DNA of 64,000 bases from Oryzias latipes (GCF_002234675.1 NC_019872.2:13141950-13205949), one strand, 5' to 3'. Positions 46,430 through 59,874 are shown, numbered from the stretch's first letter. Numbers and translations are program-made. The notes: generated by a model not told the origin, from the letters alone.

Positions 46430-49400
46430 ATGGGCAGTGTTTTGGCTTTGTCGTCCAGTCCCGGCCATCAGAACTGGCCTTTCTCCACAGAACCCCCCCT
46501 GTCCCGCTGGGACACACATCCGGCTCACTGGGACAGTCCACCCCGCTGGGAGAGGAAAGATGGACGCCTCCCCAACCCTGGCAGCTTCCACTCCCTCCAC
46601 AGGAGTTGCAAAGGTATCTTGATTGTAGCTTTGGAAGCGCTGAGAGATCAGCAACACCAAAAGGTTGTAATTTTGCGTCTGTTTTTGAACCAAACTTCAT
46701 CAATTTTCCGAGTTTTTTTCTTTGTTTTTATCAGAGGAAGTTTTAACAGTTTTTTAAATCTTTTTTATTTCTGCTTTAGATGTGTTTCCCCATCAGATTG
46801 AAGGTGTTAAGATGATCATCAACAAAACCTTAAGCAGCTTCTTTAAGGTGACTTCTATTTTTCCGCTTGTTGTGCTGTTTTTTTTTCCAAAATGGCGATG
46901 TTTTGATGACTGTTGTCCCTGCATCCAGGTGAGCCACAGTGTCCACCTCAGCGCCGTCAGTCCTTCCTACTATCGCTTCCACGTGGAGCACTTGCAGTCG
47001 GATGACTACAGCAAGGACAAGGTCGGTCTTCATTTGATGACATTTGTGTTTTCGATGTTTTCTAACATTTTCTTGTGGTATTTTTCTGATGATGGAGGAC
47101 ATATAATAGGAAAAATACAGCTCAAAATGGCATTTTTGAGTATTTTTTTATTTTAATCATTGCGAATCAGGAGCATCTGAAAAAATGTAGTTTGAAAAAG
47201 ATCTTTTTAGTGATGCTGGGAGGGCCATGAGCTATCTGCTACCAGCTCTCAGCAACTGGGAATTATCCTTTGATCGAAGTGAGACTTGAAACCAGCGTTT
47301 GCCCCTAAAGTGTCAGTCAGAAATGTTGTGTTTACCATTGTTGTCCCTTCAGGAGGCGCCGGCACTGATCGGTGAGATGGACTCTTCGGGGAGTCTGAAC
47401 GCTCACGCTCTGTTGCACCTTACAGAGCGGGTTCGAGCCCGAACTGTGTTTCAGGTCAGCACCAAGTGTTTGTTGCTTCAAGAAATTCTGATGCTCCATT
47501 CGAACGGTTACAGAGAAGTGAGTTGTAGGCTATGTCCAAATTCCCCTCACTAACCCCTAAAAGACTACGTGTGTTCCCTGTTTATCACAGGAGTTATGTC
47601 CTAAAAATAAACTGCGAGAGTGGAAATCCGCAAAGTAGGATTACAGATGTGTTAAGGCAGTAAAACTTCTCACTACACACCACTCACTTTTCTCAGAGAG
47701 GCATGAACCTTTTTACACTTTTCTCTCTTGTTTAAACTCTCAAAGTTCAAACCTTCACAGAAAAATAAGTTCAGTGTTATAGGATGAAAACAAAGATCTG
47801 ATTGCGATCAAAGATTTATGTAAATGTGGAAAGCCAAACGCATTCTGTACAACAGACACAGCATTAGGAGGTTGATTGACAGCACTGTACAGCCAATCCG
47901 GATGCAGAAGACAATCCCCTGTAAAAAAAAAAATGCCTGCAAAATTGCACTGAAAAAAAATCTGCAAAACTGTTAAAGGTGAACCGTGATGTAACAAGGT
48001 AGCACTGTAGTTTGGAAACTTCTAGTACTCTGGATTTAAACCCAATTCAGACACAAGCTCACTACTTTTATTAAAATGGCAAAACGAAGTAAAGATATGA
48101 ACATTTTACAAACATTAGTTATGAATCGGCTGCGTTCTGACGATGAAAACATAGATGATTTTTAAAATATAAATGGGCTGCACAGTGGTGCAATGGGTAG
48201 CGCTCTCGCCTCACAGCAGGAGGGGGCCTTTCTGTGTGGAGTTGGCTTGTTCTCCCCATGTATGCGTGGGTTTTCTACAGGCACTCTGACTTCCTCCCAT
48301 GGTTCATAGGTCGATTGGTTTCTTGAAAGCGTCCCTGGGCATGCATTTGTGAGTGTGTGTCATGCGAAAGACTGGCGACCTGTCCAGGGTGTACCCCGCC
48401 TTCGCCCGACAGTAGCCGGGACAGGCTCCAGCATCCCCTGGACCCTAAAAGGGTTAAGAAAACAGATGGATGGATAAAATATCAATTTAAATACATTTTT
48501 GATCAAATGTCATATCGTTCAGACACATTGCATTGTGGTTTATATTCGCCAATCTCGTGAGCATTGATTCAAACTTTCAACATAATATACTGGTATGCAG
48601 TATATCAGTATATATTTCCCATGATTCAGTTAACGGTGTAACTCACTGTTTGGTTTTAAACTTAGACTTGTGGCATCCCTAGTAATGAGAGAATGAAGAC
48701 GTAGTCCCAGTTTTTCCTGTTGATGCACTCATAGACTCAGCAGTCCCAGTTTGTGACCTGGCAGTTTGAAACGGAGTACAGAGGCAGCGACTTCACGGCT
48801 GCCGTGACCGTGGCCAACCCAGACATCCTCAGGGAGTCAGGTAAAGAAAAATTGTGGTTTTACTGCAAAAAGAACATTTCAGTGTCGCAATAAAGTTTTC
48901 GTTTTTCCTTTTGTGCCCAGTCATTCTTGTGGCACACTTTCTACAGAGCGTATCCTCTGGACTTGTACTTGGCGGTGAGCTGGTCTACCATCGAGGCCGA
49001 GCAGAGGAAGGAGGAATTTTAACTCTGGCTGGACAATATTCAAGTACAATCTTTTAGCGATCTGTTCACAACAGGAAATGTTAACTAATCTGTGCTTCAA
49101 GCATCCGCTTTTATTGGCAGCAGCATTTACATTACCTCCATGTTTATGACGGCATGCAGGACCAAACTGGGTTGCGACGCTCAACGCCGGTAAAGGAGGG
49201 GCGCACGCCAGCTACTATCACCGAGCCAACAAGCAGGTCAGCCAGCCCAGCTGTACTCAAAGAGTAGAGCCATTTAACCCTTTATTACCAGAGCTTTAGC
49301 TCCAGTTTAGGCAGTTAACGTAATTCCAGCAGATTCTGAAATGGAGAAAAGCCGTTTTTGGCATATTGTTTTTTTTGTACTTGTGAAAATCAGAAGTGAT

Positions 49401-50036
49401 TCAATAAATGCGGGGATTAAAATATACTAGATTGATTAAATCTGCTGTTTTTATTCATTTTTAACATAAGAACTTATTATTGTACTGACAAAAGTTCATT
49501 TATTTTTGTTTAAGTTACTAGAAATATAAATATTGTTTTTCAAAATTAAAACTAAAATGTTTTTGCTTAATAAATGTGAAAAAAAACAATTTTTTTCGTC
49601 TTTGAATCGTAACTTGAATTGTGAACTTGTAAATAAAATGAAAATTGATTTAGTGTTTTGGGCAGAGGTTCTTTGCCCTAGAATGAAAAATTCCTTTGTT
49701 TGCTTTTGGCCAGATCCAAGTCGGGGTGGAGTTTGAAGCCAGTACCAGGACACAGGAAACCACCACCTCATTCGGGTACCAAATGGAACTGCCCGAGGCC
49801 AACATGGTCTTCAGAGGTATCCTTTGTTTTAGCAGCAGAGCTATATCTCTGGCTCCAAGCTAACCAACCAGAAACCTTTGTGTCGTTTTTATGCAGGTAT
49901 GATAAACAGTCGCTGCATTATAGGGGGAGTACTGGAGAAGCGTTTGTCACCACTGCCAGCCACCGTCATCATGGGGGCTTTTGTAAATCATCGAGGCGAC
50001 AAGCTGCAGGTGGGCCTCGGCGTCACCGTGGGATAA
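46430..50036 (+). CDS. tomm40l: TOM40-like mitochondrial import channel
   Basis: Nine coding exons join to 328 aa: 46430-46613, 46780-46847, 46929-47021, 47353-47454, 48744-48840, 48921-49043, 49160-49236, 49714-49816, 49897-50036. The protein is a 19-strand VDAC-type beta barrel of the mitochondrial outer membrane; TOM40 proteins are the translocation pore for nuclear-encoded precursors. Matches: [132 protein letters not shown] end. The short N-terminus without a long proline-rich arm favours TOMM40L over TOMM40. The acceptor of exon 5 is tandem (cagcag, 48738-48743), so one Gln may be optional. Confidence 0.88.
47040..47290. repeat. Partial copy of the 546-bp MITE in tomm40l intron 3
   Basis: Blocks 'tgatggaggacata', 'tgagtattt' and 'aatca.gagcatctgaaaaaatg.agtttgaaaa' align with 20255-20370. 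Confidence 0.5.
48174..48477 (+). mobile_element. tRNA-like SINE with GGAT tail in tomm40l intron 4
   Basis: The head 'gggctgcacagtggtgcaatgggtagcgc' is of tRNA A-box type. The conserved body follows ('tctgtgtggagtt.gc.tgttctccc', 'ctggcgacctgtccagggtgtaccccgcct') and it closes with a short 'gatggatgga' tail. A second, diverged copy is at 53480-53797. This is an abundant teleost repeat. Confidence 0.7.
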
Positions 50037-50736
50037 ACATCCATTAACCCAACAAAGACTTCCCAGAACATTTCTAGTTTAACTCAGTGCATCTCACCTA
50101 CTGACCTACCTCTGACCATGGATGTCTGGAAGACAGAGGAGTGCTCCTGAAACTAGAACCCTCTGCTCGTATGTTGGATGGCGTCTGTACTACAAACTGA
50201 CTGGAAACACCTTTGTACTCCAGGTTGTTATGGAAAAGGAATTCTGAAAGGTCTAAAAAGCTTTTTGGGAAAGTAACACACTAACGAAGATGGAAATCGT
50301 TTATTGTTCTGATACAAAGTTTCTGTTGATGATGATGATAAAAAAAATGTAAACAGTAAAAATATTTTTGCTCAATGGAACAAAACAGCAGAACTAGACT
50401 GTTGGTACAGTCTAAGATTTTAATAACCTTATTTAAAAGAACTAAAAAAAATGAGGCACATTTAGATTTCAAAATAAAAGAAGCTGTTTTACATAAAACC
50501 AACCTGTGTGCAGCTTCTTCCATTCCTCCATTTGTGTCCGTATTTAACCCCTGAAATGTGTGTCACTGAGAAAAGTGGGCTTGAATGTAAAGAGAAAACC
50601 TGTTTAAAATTAACTTTATTAAATATGTTCTATTAAACAATCTGTCCTTTGGCAACGTTTTATTGCAAATAATTCAGTCTCAACCACTGAACCCATCAAT
50701 CCACTTCTAGCGCTGGATCTGTGCGCCTCACACATT
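50037..50736. other. tomm40l 3' UTR and spacer
   Basis: AATAAA at 50473-50478 is a candidate poly(A) signal about 440 bases past the stop. No other feature is visible. Confidence 0.45.
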
Positions 50737-52350
50737 GACTGTATACTAGAAATGGACTGAGTGCCCCTCCCCCCTCGTGTTCCACATGGAAAGTTCCTTT
50801 TTTTAACATGTTCTTGCTAATTCTTTATTTATTTCTGATATTTTTCTGTAGTGCGGGTTATGTAAGGTTAAACTGGACACTCAGATGCCTAAATAAAAAT
50901 GTCGTCCCACGTCAAACGTTCAGAACCTTTGATTGACAGATTCTCCCAAGTAGGAATGTAGCCTCCCAAGAAGTCATTCCTGATTGGCCAAAGTGGTTGT
51001 CATAGAAATGGTGACTTAGTCCAACCACTGCTTATTGATGTCGTCTGCCTCCAACATGGCGGTGTCTTTATCACAAAAAATTGATTGCAACTAAAATTTG
51101 ACAACTAAATTGACATAATTTTTGTCAAAAGGCTTTTGTCCTGTCTACCCCTGAGCTGCTTTTTTCCAGTCTTGTCAAACTGCTGCTTTTTTGCACTCTG
51201 GAAATGGATCTGATCAGCTGGTCTCTGAATTCGATCGACAAAGTTTTTTCCACTTTAAGGAACGGTAAAGCGGACCCTTCCTGCCCAGACGGGACCCATG
51301 CGGCTGGATACACCATCGATCCATGGGGCAAGTGGAGGCTGGTGTGCCTGGTCCAGCTGTCTGTGGAAGACGTCGAGGACGTGTACCTATTTGGATTTCT
51401 GATAATTGGATTCCTCTTAATTGGGATTGGAGGATTTCTGATTTATCAGGCAGTCTGGGAGCGGAAGACGGAGAGAGGCGATCTGTCAAGGCTCCTGGGA
51501 AGGATTCTCCGTGGAGGAGAGACTCAGAACAAGAAACTTTCACAAGCGGATCAAAAGCTCTGTGCTTGTCTTGCCCACTTAAGCAGATTGCTTTAGACCC
51601 CTGAACTTGTGCGGAAGATGCAAGCCAACTTGGAGCGTCTCCGTTCGGATCGAGGGACGACTGCGCTAAATTCACCCACTTTATTCGAATTAAAAATCTC
51701 CCTCAAAAAAGCAGGGCCAGTCAAGGACTCTCAGTCAGCAGAACAAACAACCTGCTGGCGCCCAAAAGTATGTTATCGGACTCCCCGAAGGAGCTGTGGA
51801 CAACCGTCCTTGGCTCTACAAAAACAAAGCCGCCTCTACAGAGTGGACTACAGCAGCTGTTCACAGGATGGATGACTGCAACTCACCCCCCTGCTTGACC
51901 TTTGGCTGTCCTACTCATCCTCCCTACCCTCCTGAGCCTCGTGTTTGTGTTTTGTCTGCATAATGTGCTATTTATGTTAAACGGTGTAGTTTTTTTCTTG
52001 TATCTACACATTGTACGCAGTGTAGAGATACAACTTTTTTTTGTCACCAATCCCCCCCCCCCCCCCCGCCCCATCGTGGACCATCTGCACGCTACATCCC
52101 TCAAGGCACGCATCACACGAAGCAGCAGCCTCAGTCAACTCTGAACTGTATGTGTGTATTTGTTGTATGTCTGATCTTGTTCGGGTTGCACACATCTCGT
52201 ATGTCAGTGTAAAAGCTGTACATGTGACAATAAAAGCTATTCATTCATTCATTTATTCATTCATTCATTCATAATGTGGTTGGAGCTGGAACTAAGCTAT
52301 TTTTTTTGGATGACGTCACACTGACTCCATCCAGTTCTCATATACAGTCA
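50737..52350. mobile_element. CATTGACTGTA-family MITE split by a retroposon-like element
   Basis: The left end 'cattgactgtatac' is at about 50737 and the right end 'gttctcatatacagtcaac' at about 52350. Family blocks ('ttgattgacagattctccc', 'tgattggcc') fill 50740-51120, and the rest resumes after about 52273. The interruption of 1.15 kb is listed separately. Confidence 0.6.
51125..52273 (+). mobile_element. Retroposon-like element of unknown family with a transmembrane-protein ORF
   Basis: Inserted in the MITE. It has about 80 bp of leader, an ORF, a long 3' part, AATAAA at about 52231-52236 and a (CATT)n tail, so it probably moved through RNA. The open frame 51204-51596 starts MDLISWSLNSIDKVFSTLRN. 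It holds a cysteine-bearing segment (DPSCPDGTHAAGYTIDPWGK) and one strong hydrophobic span (FGFLIIGFLLIGIGGFLIYQ), followed by a basic, charged tail. There is no reverse transcriptase. I do not recognise the family; because a small membrane protein on a mobile element might be envelope-related, I treat it as a fossil. It looks damaged in its 3' coding part. Boundaries are approximate. Confidence 0.5.
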
Positions 52351-52948
52351 ACCGTCTCAAAGGTTACAGTACAACAAGTTACAACACTATTGTGAAGAGG
52401 CCAAAGAGAGCAGGATTGAAATGAATTGAAACATTTCCCCTTTTTTTTGCTCATTGAATGCTCAGTGCACACTAGTTTTTCACAGAGACTTCCAGGAAGC
52501 TGAATTTTGGAACTGAAGATTTAGACACTGACAAAATGTCGAACGGCCTAAATACATAGTCCACTAAGTAGTGAGGGAATTTGGACACAACCTGTGTCTT
52601 ACTGGTCTTTGACCTCTTTGTTAACAATAACTGAATAAATAAGATTGTCCAGCTAACATGTTCGGCCTGATGAAAGCAGAAAGTTTCAGTCCAGCTCGTG
52701 ATATTCTGCCACAGAGGGGCGGGTAAAAGTTAACAAGAGCGTTGCACCGTCTGCAGCTGGACGTCCTCCTCAGCTTTACGGCTGTAAAAACACCACATCT
52801 TTGATGTAAAGTCTGTGACCATTTAAATATTCTGAACATGTATATTCATGTGAATATATAATCCAACGCTGCTGATGCTGACATCAGGCTGTGGTGTCCA
52901 GCTGCTGATCCCAACAGCGGAGGAGAAACTGCTCCTCCTCCTGTCTTG

Positions 52949-55900
52949 TTAAATGTCTTTGAAGAAAGAAAAGAAGTTTTTCCCCGTGTCTTTTTTCAAC
53001 CGCAGGGATTTACTCCTCTGGAGTCCAAAGGAGCCATTTCTTTCCTGCCGGGGCTCATCATGCTGCGCCACCTGCTGACTGATCACCTGCCGCATGTCCT
53101 CCTGGGGAGAGGCCGGAGGAAAGCAGGAGGATCAGGGCGGTTTAGAAGAACCACTGGGAGATCTGGATACTGTGCACCCACCTGCCAGGCCTCTAGCTCT
53201 TGAGACAGCGTCACCTTTTGTTTGATAGTGTTGAGAAGCTGCTGAGTCAATGTTTCTTTTTCTTGGCGCACCGTGGCCAAGTCACTTTCGAGGGATCTAA
53301 AAGATCAAGGCAAAATTAGAAATGAATTCAGTGAATTAGAATATCTTCCATGCAGTGAAATAAAATGTTAATTTTCATTTCAAAATTGAAGCTAATGGAT
53401 ACTCAATTTGAAAATCTCAGGAAAAAGACCAAGAAAAACAGCTTTTGAAAATTGGACTAATAAAAAGCACAAAAAATATTAGGCACTTGGCATTGGGGGC
53501 TGCAGGTCGTGGTTCAAATCCCAGCTGGGTTTCTTCTGTGTGGAGTTTGCATGTTCTCCCTGTGCATGTATGGGTTTTCTCAGCTTCCTCCCACAATCCC
53601 TATAACATGCTTCATAAGTTAATGAAGGATTCTAAATTGTCCATAGGTGTGCATGTAGGAGTTTGTGTATCCCTGCAACAGATTGTCATCCTGTCCAGGG
53701 TGTCCCCCGCCTCCATCCCAACAGCAGCTAGGATGGGCTCCAGCAACCCTGTGACCCAAAAGACATTCTGCAGTTTCAGAAGATGGGTGGGTGGACTTGG
53801 CATTGGATGATACTCCCTTTGTAAAAGTACTGCAGCAATGAGGCATTGCACGGAGGCCCCCAGTTTGTGTTGGGTCTGGTGTCTGAATGTACCCCATGAT
53901 TCCTGTGAGGTTTAGACAAAGTGAGTTCAAATAAATGATCCTCAAACTAGGGATTAGTATTTTTACAGTCTGGGCAGGTGTCCTCAATGAAGCTGGTCAG
54001 CAGAGGGAAGCTAAAATGGCCAAGTGGATGGTTACACTGTCTTTGGACTTTATAAAGCACAACAGAACAAAAACAGGAGCTGACAAGGGGTTAACTTCAC
54101 ACTAGAAACTTGGATTTTGTGTCTTTCCTGTCTTCATCTAGATTTTAGGACTGTAAATGAAATGCACTTTAACCCTTGTGCTATCCTAGGCACTTTAACA
54201 TTGGAGTTGGGTCATCTAGACCCACTAGACTTTCTTCAATGATTTGTGATCTTCACTGGTGTCCATGGATTACACGAAATCCTCTTCACCTTTGTCATGG
54301 TAGGGAGAACACATCAATGGTCATCTTGACCCCATAGGATAGCACAAGAGTTACTCTGTTTAAAAGACTTAAGCAAAAGTGAAGTTTTTCTTGGAAAAAT
54401 GTGTCTGATGTTTTCAATGGTTTTAAAGTGACTTGATTCAAAGGATATCCCATGTCTTGACATCTTCATCAGCCATCCACTCTATGTGAATCCACCTTAA
54501 ATTCTTACTTTAAAAAATCCTCTCATAACCTGTAGTTGTTTTTAATTGATGTGAACTGTTTTCAACCACAACTTTCCTTCCATTTACATTTAAACGGATG
54601 TACTTGAATGCAGCACTCTGTCAACAACCAGCTTCTTCAGGAATGGTCTTTTGCAGTATGTTAAATCATCAAAAGGCCTTTTCATTTGCAATTATAGAAT
54701 CTGGATTGACAATTTGAGTCTGTGTCAAACTATTCACAAAATTTAAATTAAAAAAGGATTTTGGTCGTTTGATAATTGTACAATACAATCCTCAAAATCT
54801 GATGAAAGTCAAACTTTCAAAACCAATAATTTATATAAAATACCTAAGCTGTGCATTTTGAAAGAAATTAATAAAAGAAATCAACATTTTGGTTCTATTT
54901 TAGTTTATAATAAAACGTTCACCTGTAACTTGGCTTCTCAGGGCCGCCTTGGGAAGACTTGAGCTCGTCCCTCAAACTCTCAAGTTCCTCTAGTTGAGAC
55001 TGGACCTAGAAAATGCAAGATCTTCAGTTGGGTTGACATCGCTTTACTTTTATAGAACTAATTAAAGGAAAATTCTTTCTTAGAGCACAGAAAATTTACA
55101 ATTAAAGTAAAAAATCAAAGTAAATTCTGTCCATTTTTGTTCAATCAATCTTTTCATCTAAAGATAAGAAATAGTTTCAATGCATTTTTTATTTGACCTA
55201 TAGTTATAAAAGCAAATCTGACAACAGATTTAAAATTTTACAAAAAATCTGAACAAAATGTGATTATACTCGATTTAAGTTTCAGTATTTATCAATGCTC
55301 CCTAGTGGCAGAATTTTAGAGGCTTTTTCCAGTCCATACCAAATGAAAGCATGGTGTTGTGGTGAAAAGGGGTTGAACTCAAATGTGTGTACACAGAAGA
55401 ACTGACCTTCTCTTTTAGTGCTTGTATTTCTTCATCCCTTGCTTGCAGGACAGTGGAGTGAGCCAGCAGTGCGTCTTTTGCCTGATCATCAAGAGAAAAC
55501 CAAAACCAAACAAATGACTTTGTGATTTCAGACAGGACACACAAAAACACCCAATCTGGTGAATTAGGTCATCACTGCTAACGTTTTTAGGTTGAGGACA
55601 CCAGTTAGTACCCAAGAGGTGGTTCGTAACTCAGGTGGGCGAGGGGGTGTTTTTTTGAGTACCTGTGACTGCTGAATTTCACTGAGCAGAGACAAAGGTT
55701 GTGTGTGTGCGCTGTCCAGAACGCTGTCCTCTCCCAGGTTCAGAGCTTTTTCTTGCAGCGATCGATTCAAGGTGCGCAATTCAAACACCACCCCATGCTC
55801 CTGCTCTATCTAGGGACCCACACAACACACACGAACACTGTGAGAGGTGATTGCATGCAAACACTCTGAGCAGCTTTTTTCCCCTATTTGGTTTTCTGTT

Positions 55901-58900
55901 TAGTTTTCTGAAACACAGAAAACTGTAAAACAGCACTGCCATAATCATGCCATGATGCTTTTAGCCACAGCTAATTTAGCAGAATTTGACCCGAATTTGG
56001 CCCAAAAAAAGATTTAATAAATAAAACCATGGGTGAAAGATTAAAAAAAGTCATGTTAAAATGTGTACAGAAAAGAGTTTAAGACCCAAAAATTGAATAA
56101 GAAAAACAAAGAAGTCACAGAGCGAGTCAACATGTTATAACATGCTGCTGCAGCCACAACCAGGATTTGGTTTGTTAAATCAAAAATGCTAAACCAGGTT
56201 TCAGACTTTATATTAGTGGGAAGCATATATAATAAGTTCTCACATTTGATTTTACAAGTTATCACATCAAATTTACAAGTGCGTCCATTTTGGAACATTA
56301 ATACCTTCATACAAGCAGATTCAAACATGGCTCCTTTTACAAAGAGTGCAAAAGTCTTGCAAAAGGGATACCAGTAAAGGTGGATCTGCTGCAGCTCTGC
56401 AATTTCGACACAAGTTTACTAAAGAGTTTAATTCATTTTTAGACATTTCAAAACCATCTTAAAAACCTTGAAATTGATCAGGTTTTAAGATTTTATTTTT
56501 TAATATTACAGTGATGGTTCTGTGATCTAACAACTTCAGAGCTCTGTATGTTAAGACCACAGGTCTGCAACCTTCAACATTAAAAGTCATTTGGGCTGAT
56601 TTCTCTCCAACCAAAACCCAGTAAGAGCCGCAAATATAAATAAATATTTGCTACTGTTACTACTATAAAGTTGTGTTTTTACATGAACAAAAACAGAAAC
56701 AAAAGGAGGAAATATGTTTTTTTTTACATGTGAAATCCTTTTTTAAAATTTTGACAAAGACTTATATTCATTCCTTTTAAAATTAGTAACACAAGTATGC
56801 TGCTGCAGCAAATGCACACAAACTTTAAACAAAACACATCCACAATAATTCTATTGTTATGCCCCAAGTCTACCTTGATGTGCCATCATCATTTTCCTTG
56901 CTGTTAACCTGATTATAAATGGAACGTCATTGGTCTATGAACTATCAGAAAAATTATGTAGTATAGCCTTTTTTTTAATTAAAACAAAAATTTCCATAAG
57001 ACCACATTTTACCAATGTATAAGAAATTTGTGCATTCAATAGTTGTTCACATTGAGGCTCTCGTCTGAGTGTAATGTCAGCAGTGGTGTAAAAAACATTA
57101 CTCATAGTTCAGCCATACATTCATAAACCTGGTTAATTAAAATGAAATTAATGCTAAAAACTGATAACAGTTACTTTCTAAAATGACTATATTTTTCTTT
57201 ATCCAGAGCCACAGTGGAGCGGTAAAAGCGCTACATGTGGCTCCAGAGCATCAGGTTGCTAACCCATGTTATAGGCCTTCCACTAGTTTAAGTGGAAGCT
57301 TCTGTTAGTTAGTTATAATGGATGCTCTATGTGAGACGCTGTTCACAGTGGACCACCTGACCTCGGCCTCCTTCTCACTCAGTCTGCTCTGCAGCTCCAG
57401 CACTGTCTCCTTCAGTCCATCCCTCTCTGAGCGCAGCCTCTGGCTGTCCTCCTGCCAATTCTTCAGCTGCGCCTCCATGTGTGCCAGCCGCTCCTTCAAG
57501 ACCCTGTTCTGTGTCACCACAACCCAAATTCATCAACATTCACCGACTTTGGAAAACAAATACAATCTTAAAGTTCCACTTCAATAATCTTTTGATTTAT
57601 TGTAAAAGCGTTGGCAGTGGACTTTTAATCATGATCATGCTGTTTTTAGTCAATTAAAACCTGTCATTTTCTAAGACATAGTTTCTGCAGAGCTTGTTTT
57701 GGGTGGGACCATTTACGCAGAGCTGAGCCACCCCAATTCCCCCTTCAAGTCGCCCATCACTAAGAGCTATCTGTTTACATATTCTCCCACTAGCTTACTG
57801 CCCGTCACACCCCTTTCTCCTGTGACCCGCCCAATGTATTTTCTACATAACAAATACAATTTTTTCAAACCGCATTTTTTGATCTGCCCATGATCCACAA
57901 CAACTTGAATGAGGAAATACTCAGAAAGGCAATCTTAATGTTCATTTTCTTTATATCTGTGCTCCATCACCAGAAAAATACCACAAGAATATGTTAAAAA
58001 CGCCAGAAACACGAATTTCATCAAAGTATGGGTATTTAACTTAAATTTTGCTGGCCATTTTTGTTACTTTTGTTATATTTTATAAAAGTACAGTTGATAT
58101 CTGACAAAAAATGTGTTTTAGTGTACACTTACAATGTTTGTCTAAAAGTTCTATAGTTTGTTTCTTTTTATTATTTTGAGCAAAGTTTCTGCAGATTGAA
58201 ATTTGATCAGAAAACGCTTTGTTCCACTATGCGACTACAAAAAAAGCTTAATTGGCTTAAACTCAATTTTCACATCTGAAACCGTTGTTTTTTATAGGTA
58301 TCCATCAGTGTAAAAACTTTGTTCACCTTTTAACATTTGTATGATCTGTAAGAGTTTATTTTTTTTTGTTGCATTTGTCAGCCAAAAATAAAAGCCTGAC
58401 TTTGTTGTTAGTTTGTGAAAACAGATTACCTCTGCCTGCCAGTTCTTTAGCTGTGTGAGGCTGATGTTGCGGCTGAAAGAGGACTCCTCCATCTCCTCTC
58501 TCAGACAGCGCAGCTCAGTCCTCAAGGAGTGTTCCAGGGTGACAGCCTGCAGAGTAACATGGGAAGCTGTCAAACCCGTTTGCCTGCATTGTTTTTTACC
58601 GGAGTGATTGTGATGTGACTCAGCCCACAGATGGAACATTTTTAGCTGTTCTCTGACGGAATGAGCTCACCTCTGCCAGCTGCTCCACCAGTCTCTGGTT
58701 ATGGCTGGCTAGCTGAGTCATCTGCTCAGTTTCATCTTTCCGCCGCTCACGCCCTTCATTCAGGTATTTCTTCAGCTCTGCTCTAACCGTGGCGAGGTCA
58801 GTCATCAGCTCCGCCTCCCTCTGCCCGGACTCCAGCCCCCTCATCTCCAGCTTCCTCTGCAGAACGTGCTTCTCCTGCTGTAAAGCCTGAGACGTTACCG

Positions 58901-59874
58901 CCCCATTAATGGTTTGAACAAACTGGTAAAGCTGAATTTCACCTTTGACATTCTCAAAGCGAATTTCAAATTGAATTTTGGGAAAATCCAGAGCATTTTC
59001 AACAAAGCTATAAAAGATGTGTCATTCTGAAATAGCTTTACGATGATCTGCAGCCCAAACAAGCTCATTAAATCAAGATAAATGGAAAACCAGCTGGTGA
59101 TTTCCTGTTTTCATAAAAGCTTAACATAATGTTTTTGTAATCCAGGACATGGAAAGGGTGTCACCCATGACATAAATGGTCTTGCCTCACATAGTACTGT
59201 TTTCTCATGTCTAAGTGTTTGGTTTCAGGTTCTGGGCTACAGTTAAATTTTGTTTTTTAGACTAAGTGATTAAATTTCTGTCAATTTGTTGTCTAAGTAT
59301 GTTTAGTCTCTTAAAGTATTTAGTTTGGTTTAGCAGAAGACCGGCATTAGCCTAAAAAATTGTTACATGTTAGAATCTAATTTTCACTGGGTACTTGGTG
59401 CATGCAAATTTTGGTGAGTTTTTAACATGTGGCAGAGGTAAACAGTCCAGGACTGCTGTGGGACATAAAGTGGATGTCTTCCTCTTTGTTTTGAAAAAAA
59501 TAACAGATGGTATAGGAAAAGAAATTAACATGTATCTTTAGGTTTGTTTTCCTTTTAGGTTTGCAAAAGTAGTTTTTAGAAGGCTTGGCATCCCTTTCCC
59601 GTGATGTTGAAGGCAGAACTTGCCTTATCCTCACCTCCAAGTCCCTCTCCCTCTGCTCCAGAGATGCTGCCAGCTCCTCGTTCTTTTCCAGCAAGGCCTG
59701 ACCCAGCTCTGCAGCCAGGATCAGATCCGTCTCCATCCCTCCTCCACTGTCAACATTCTCCGGTGAGGATGAAGGGATAGCATAGGACAGGGACACCGGA
59801 GAAGCTGAGGACAGAGGGAAGAACGAGTCCTCCATGGTGGGTGAAGGAAGGCTGGTCTTCCTCAGGGGGAACAT
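52949..59874 (-). CDS. BICD-family-like cargo adaptor, BICDL2-like
   Basis: Nine exons join in frame to 430 aa (417 aa if ATG 59835 is used): 59635-59874, 58671-58886, 58430-58546, 57362-57508, 55663-55809, 55407-55481, 54923-55005, 53182-53296, 52949-53101. The protein is almost all coiled coil. The N-terminal LILAAELGQALLEKNEEL block matches the dynein light-intermediate-chain-binding CC1 box of BICD and BICDL proteins. LLSEIQQSQ matches the mid-region, and the end matches BICDL1/2: LLNTIKQKVTLSQELEAWQEDM, then a tail closing NFFSFFKDI. Family members link dynein-dynactin to Rab6/Rab13 vesicles. It is shorter than human BICDL2 (508 aa) and BICDL1 (573 aa), mostly before and after the coiled coil. 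The CC1 wording (LAAELGQALLE) is nearer BICDL2. Which ATG is used is undecided. Confidence 0.85.
53480..53797 (+). mobile_element. Diverged tRNA-like SINE in the BICDL2-like gene
   Basis: A B-box-like GGTTCAAATCC at 53511-53521 is followed by the same body as the 48174 element, ending in 'gatgggtgggtgga'. The head is poorly preserved. Confidence 0.65.
54170..54353. mobile_element. 184-bp MITE with TAACCCTTGTGCTATCCTA ends
   Basis: The left TAACCCTTGTGCTATCCTA and the right TAGGATAGCACAAGAGTTA are inverted copies with one mismatch. The interior contains 'gggtcatctagaccca'. It lies in the intron between exons 8 and 7 of the BICDL2-like gene. Non-coding. Confidence 0.7.
57600..57830. repeat. 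Reverse-oriented partial copy of the 546-bp MITE
   Basis: The complement of 'gagctatctgtttacatattctcccactagctta' matches 2780-2830. It lies in an intron of the BICDL2-like gene. Confidence 0.5.

Noticed and set aside
48174-48477. Possible tRNA gene at the tRNA-like head
   Set aside because: The head has A-box character, but there is no full cloverleaf and the rest is a SINE body with tail.
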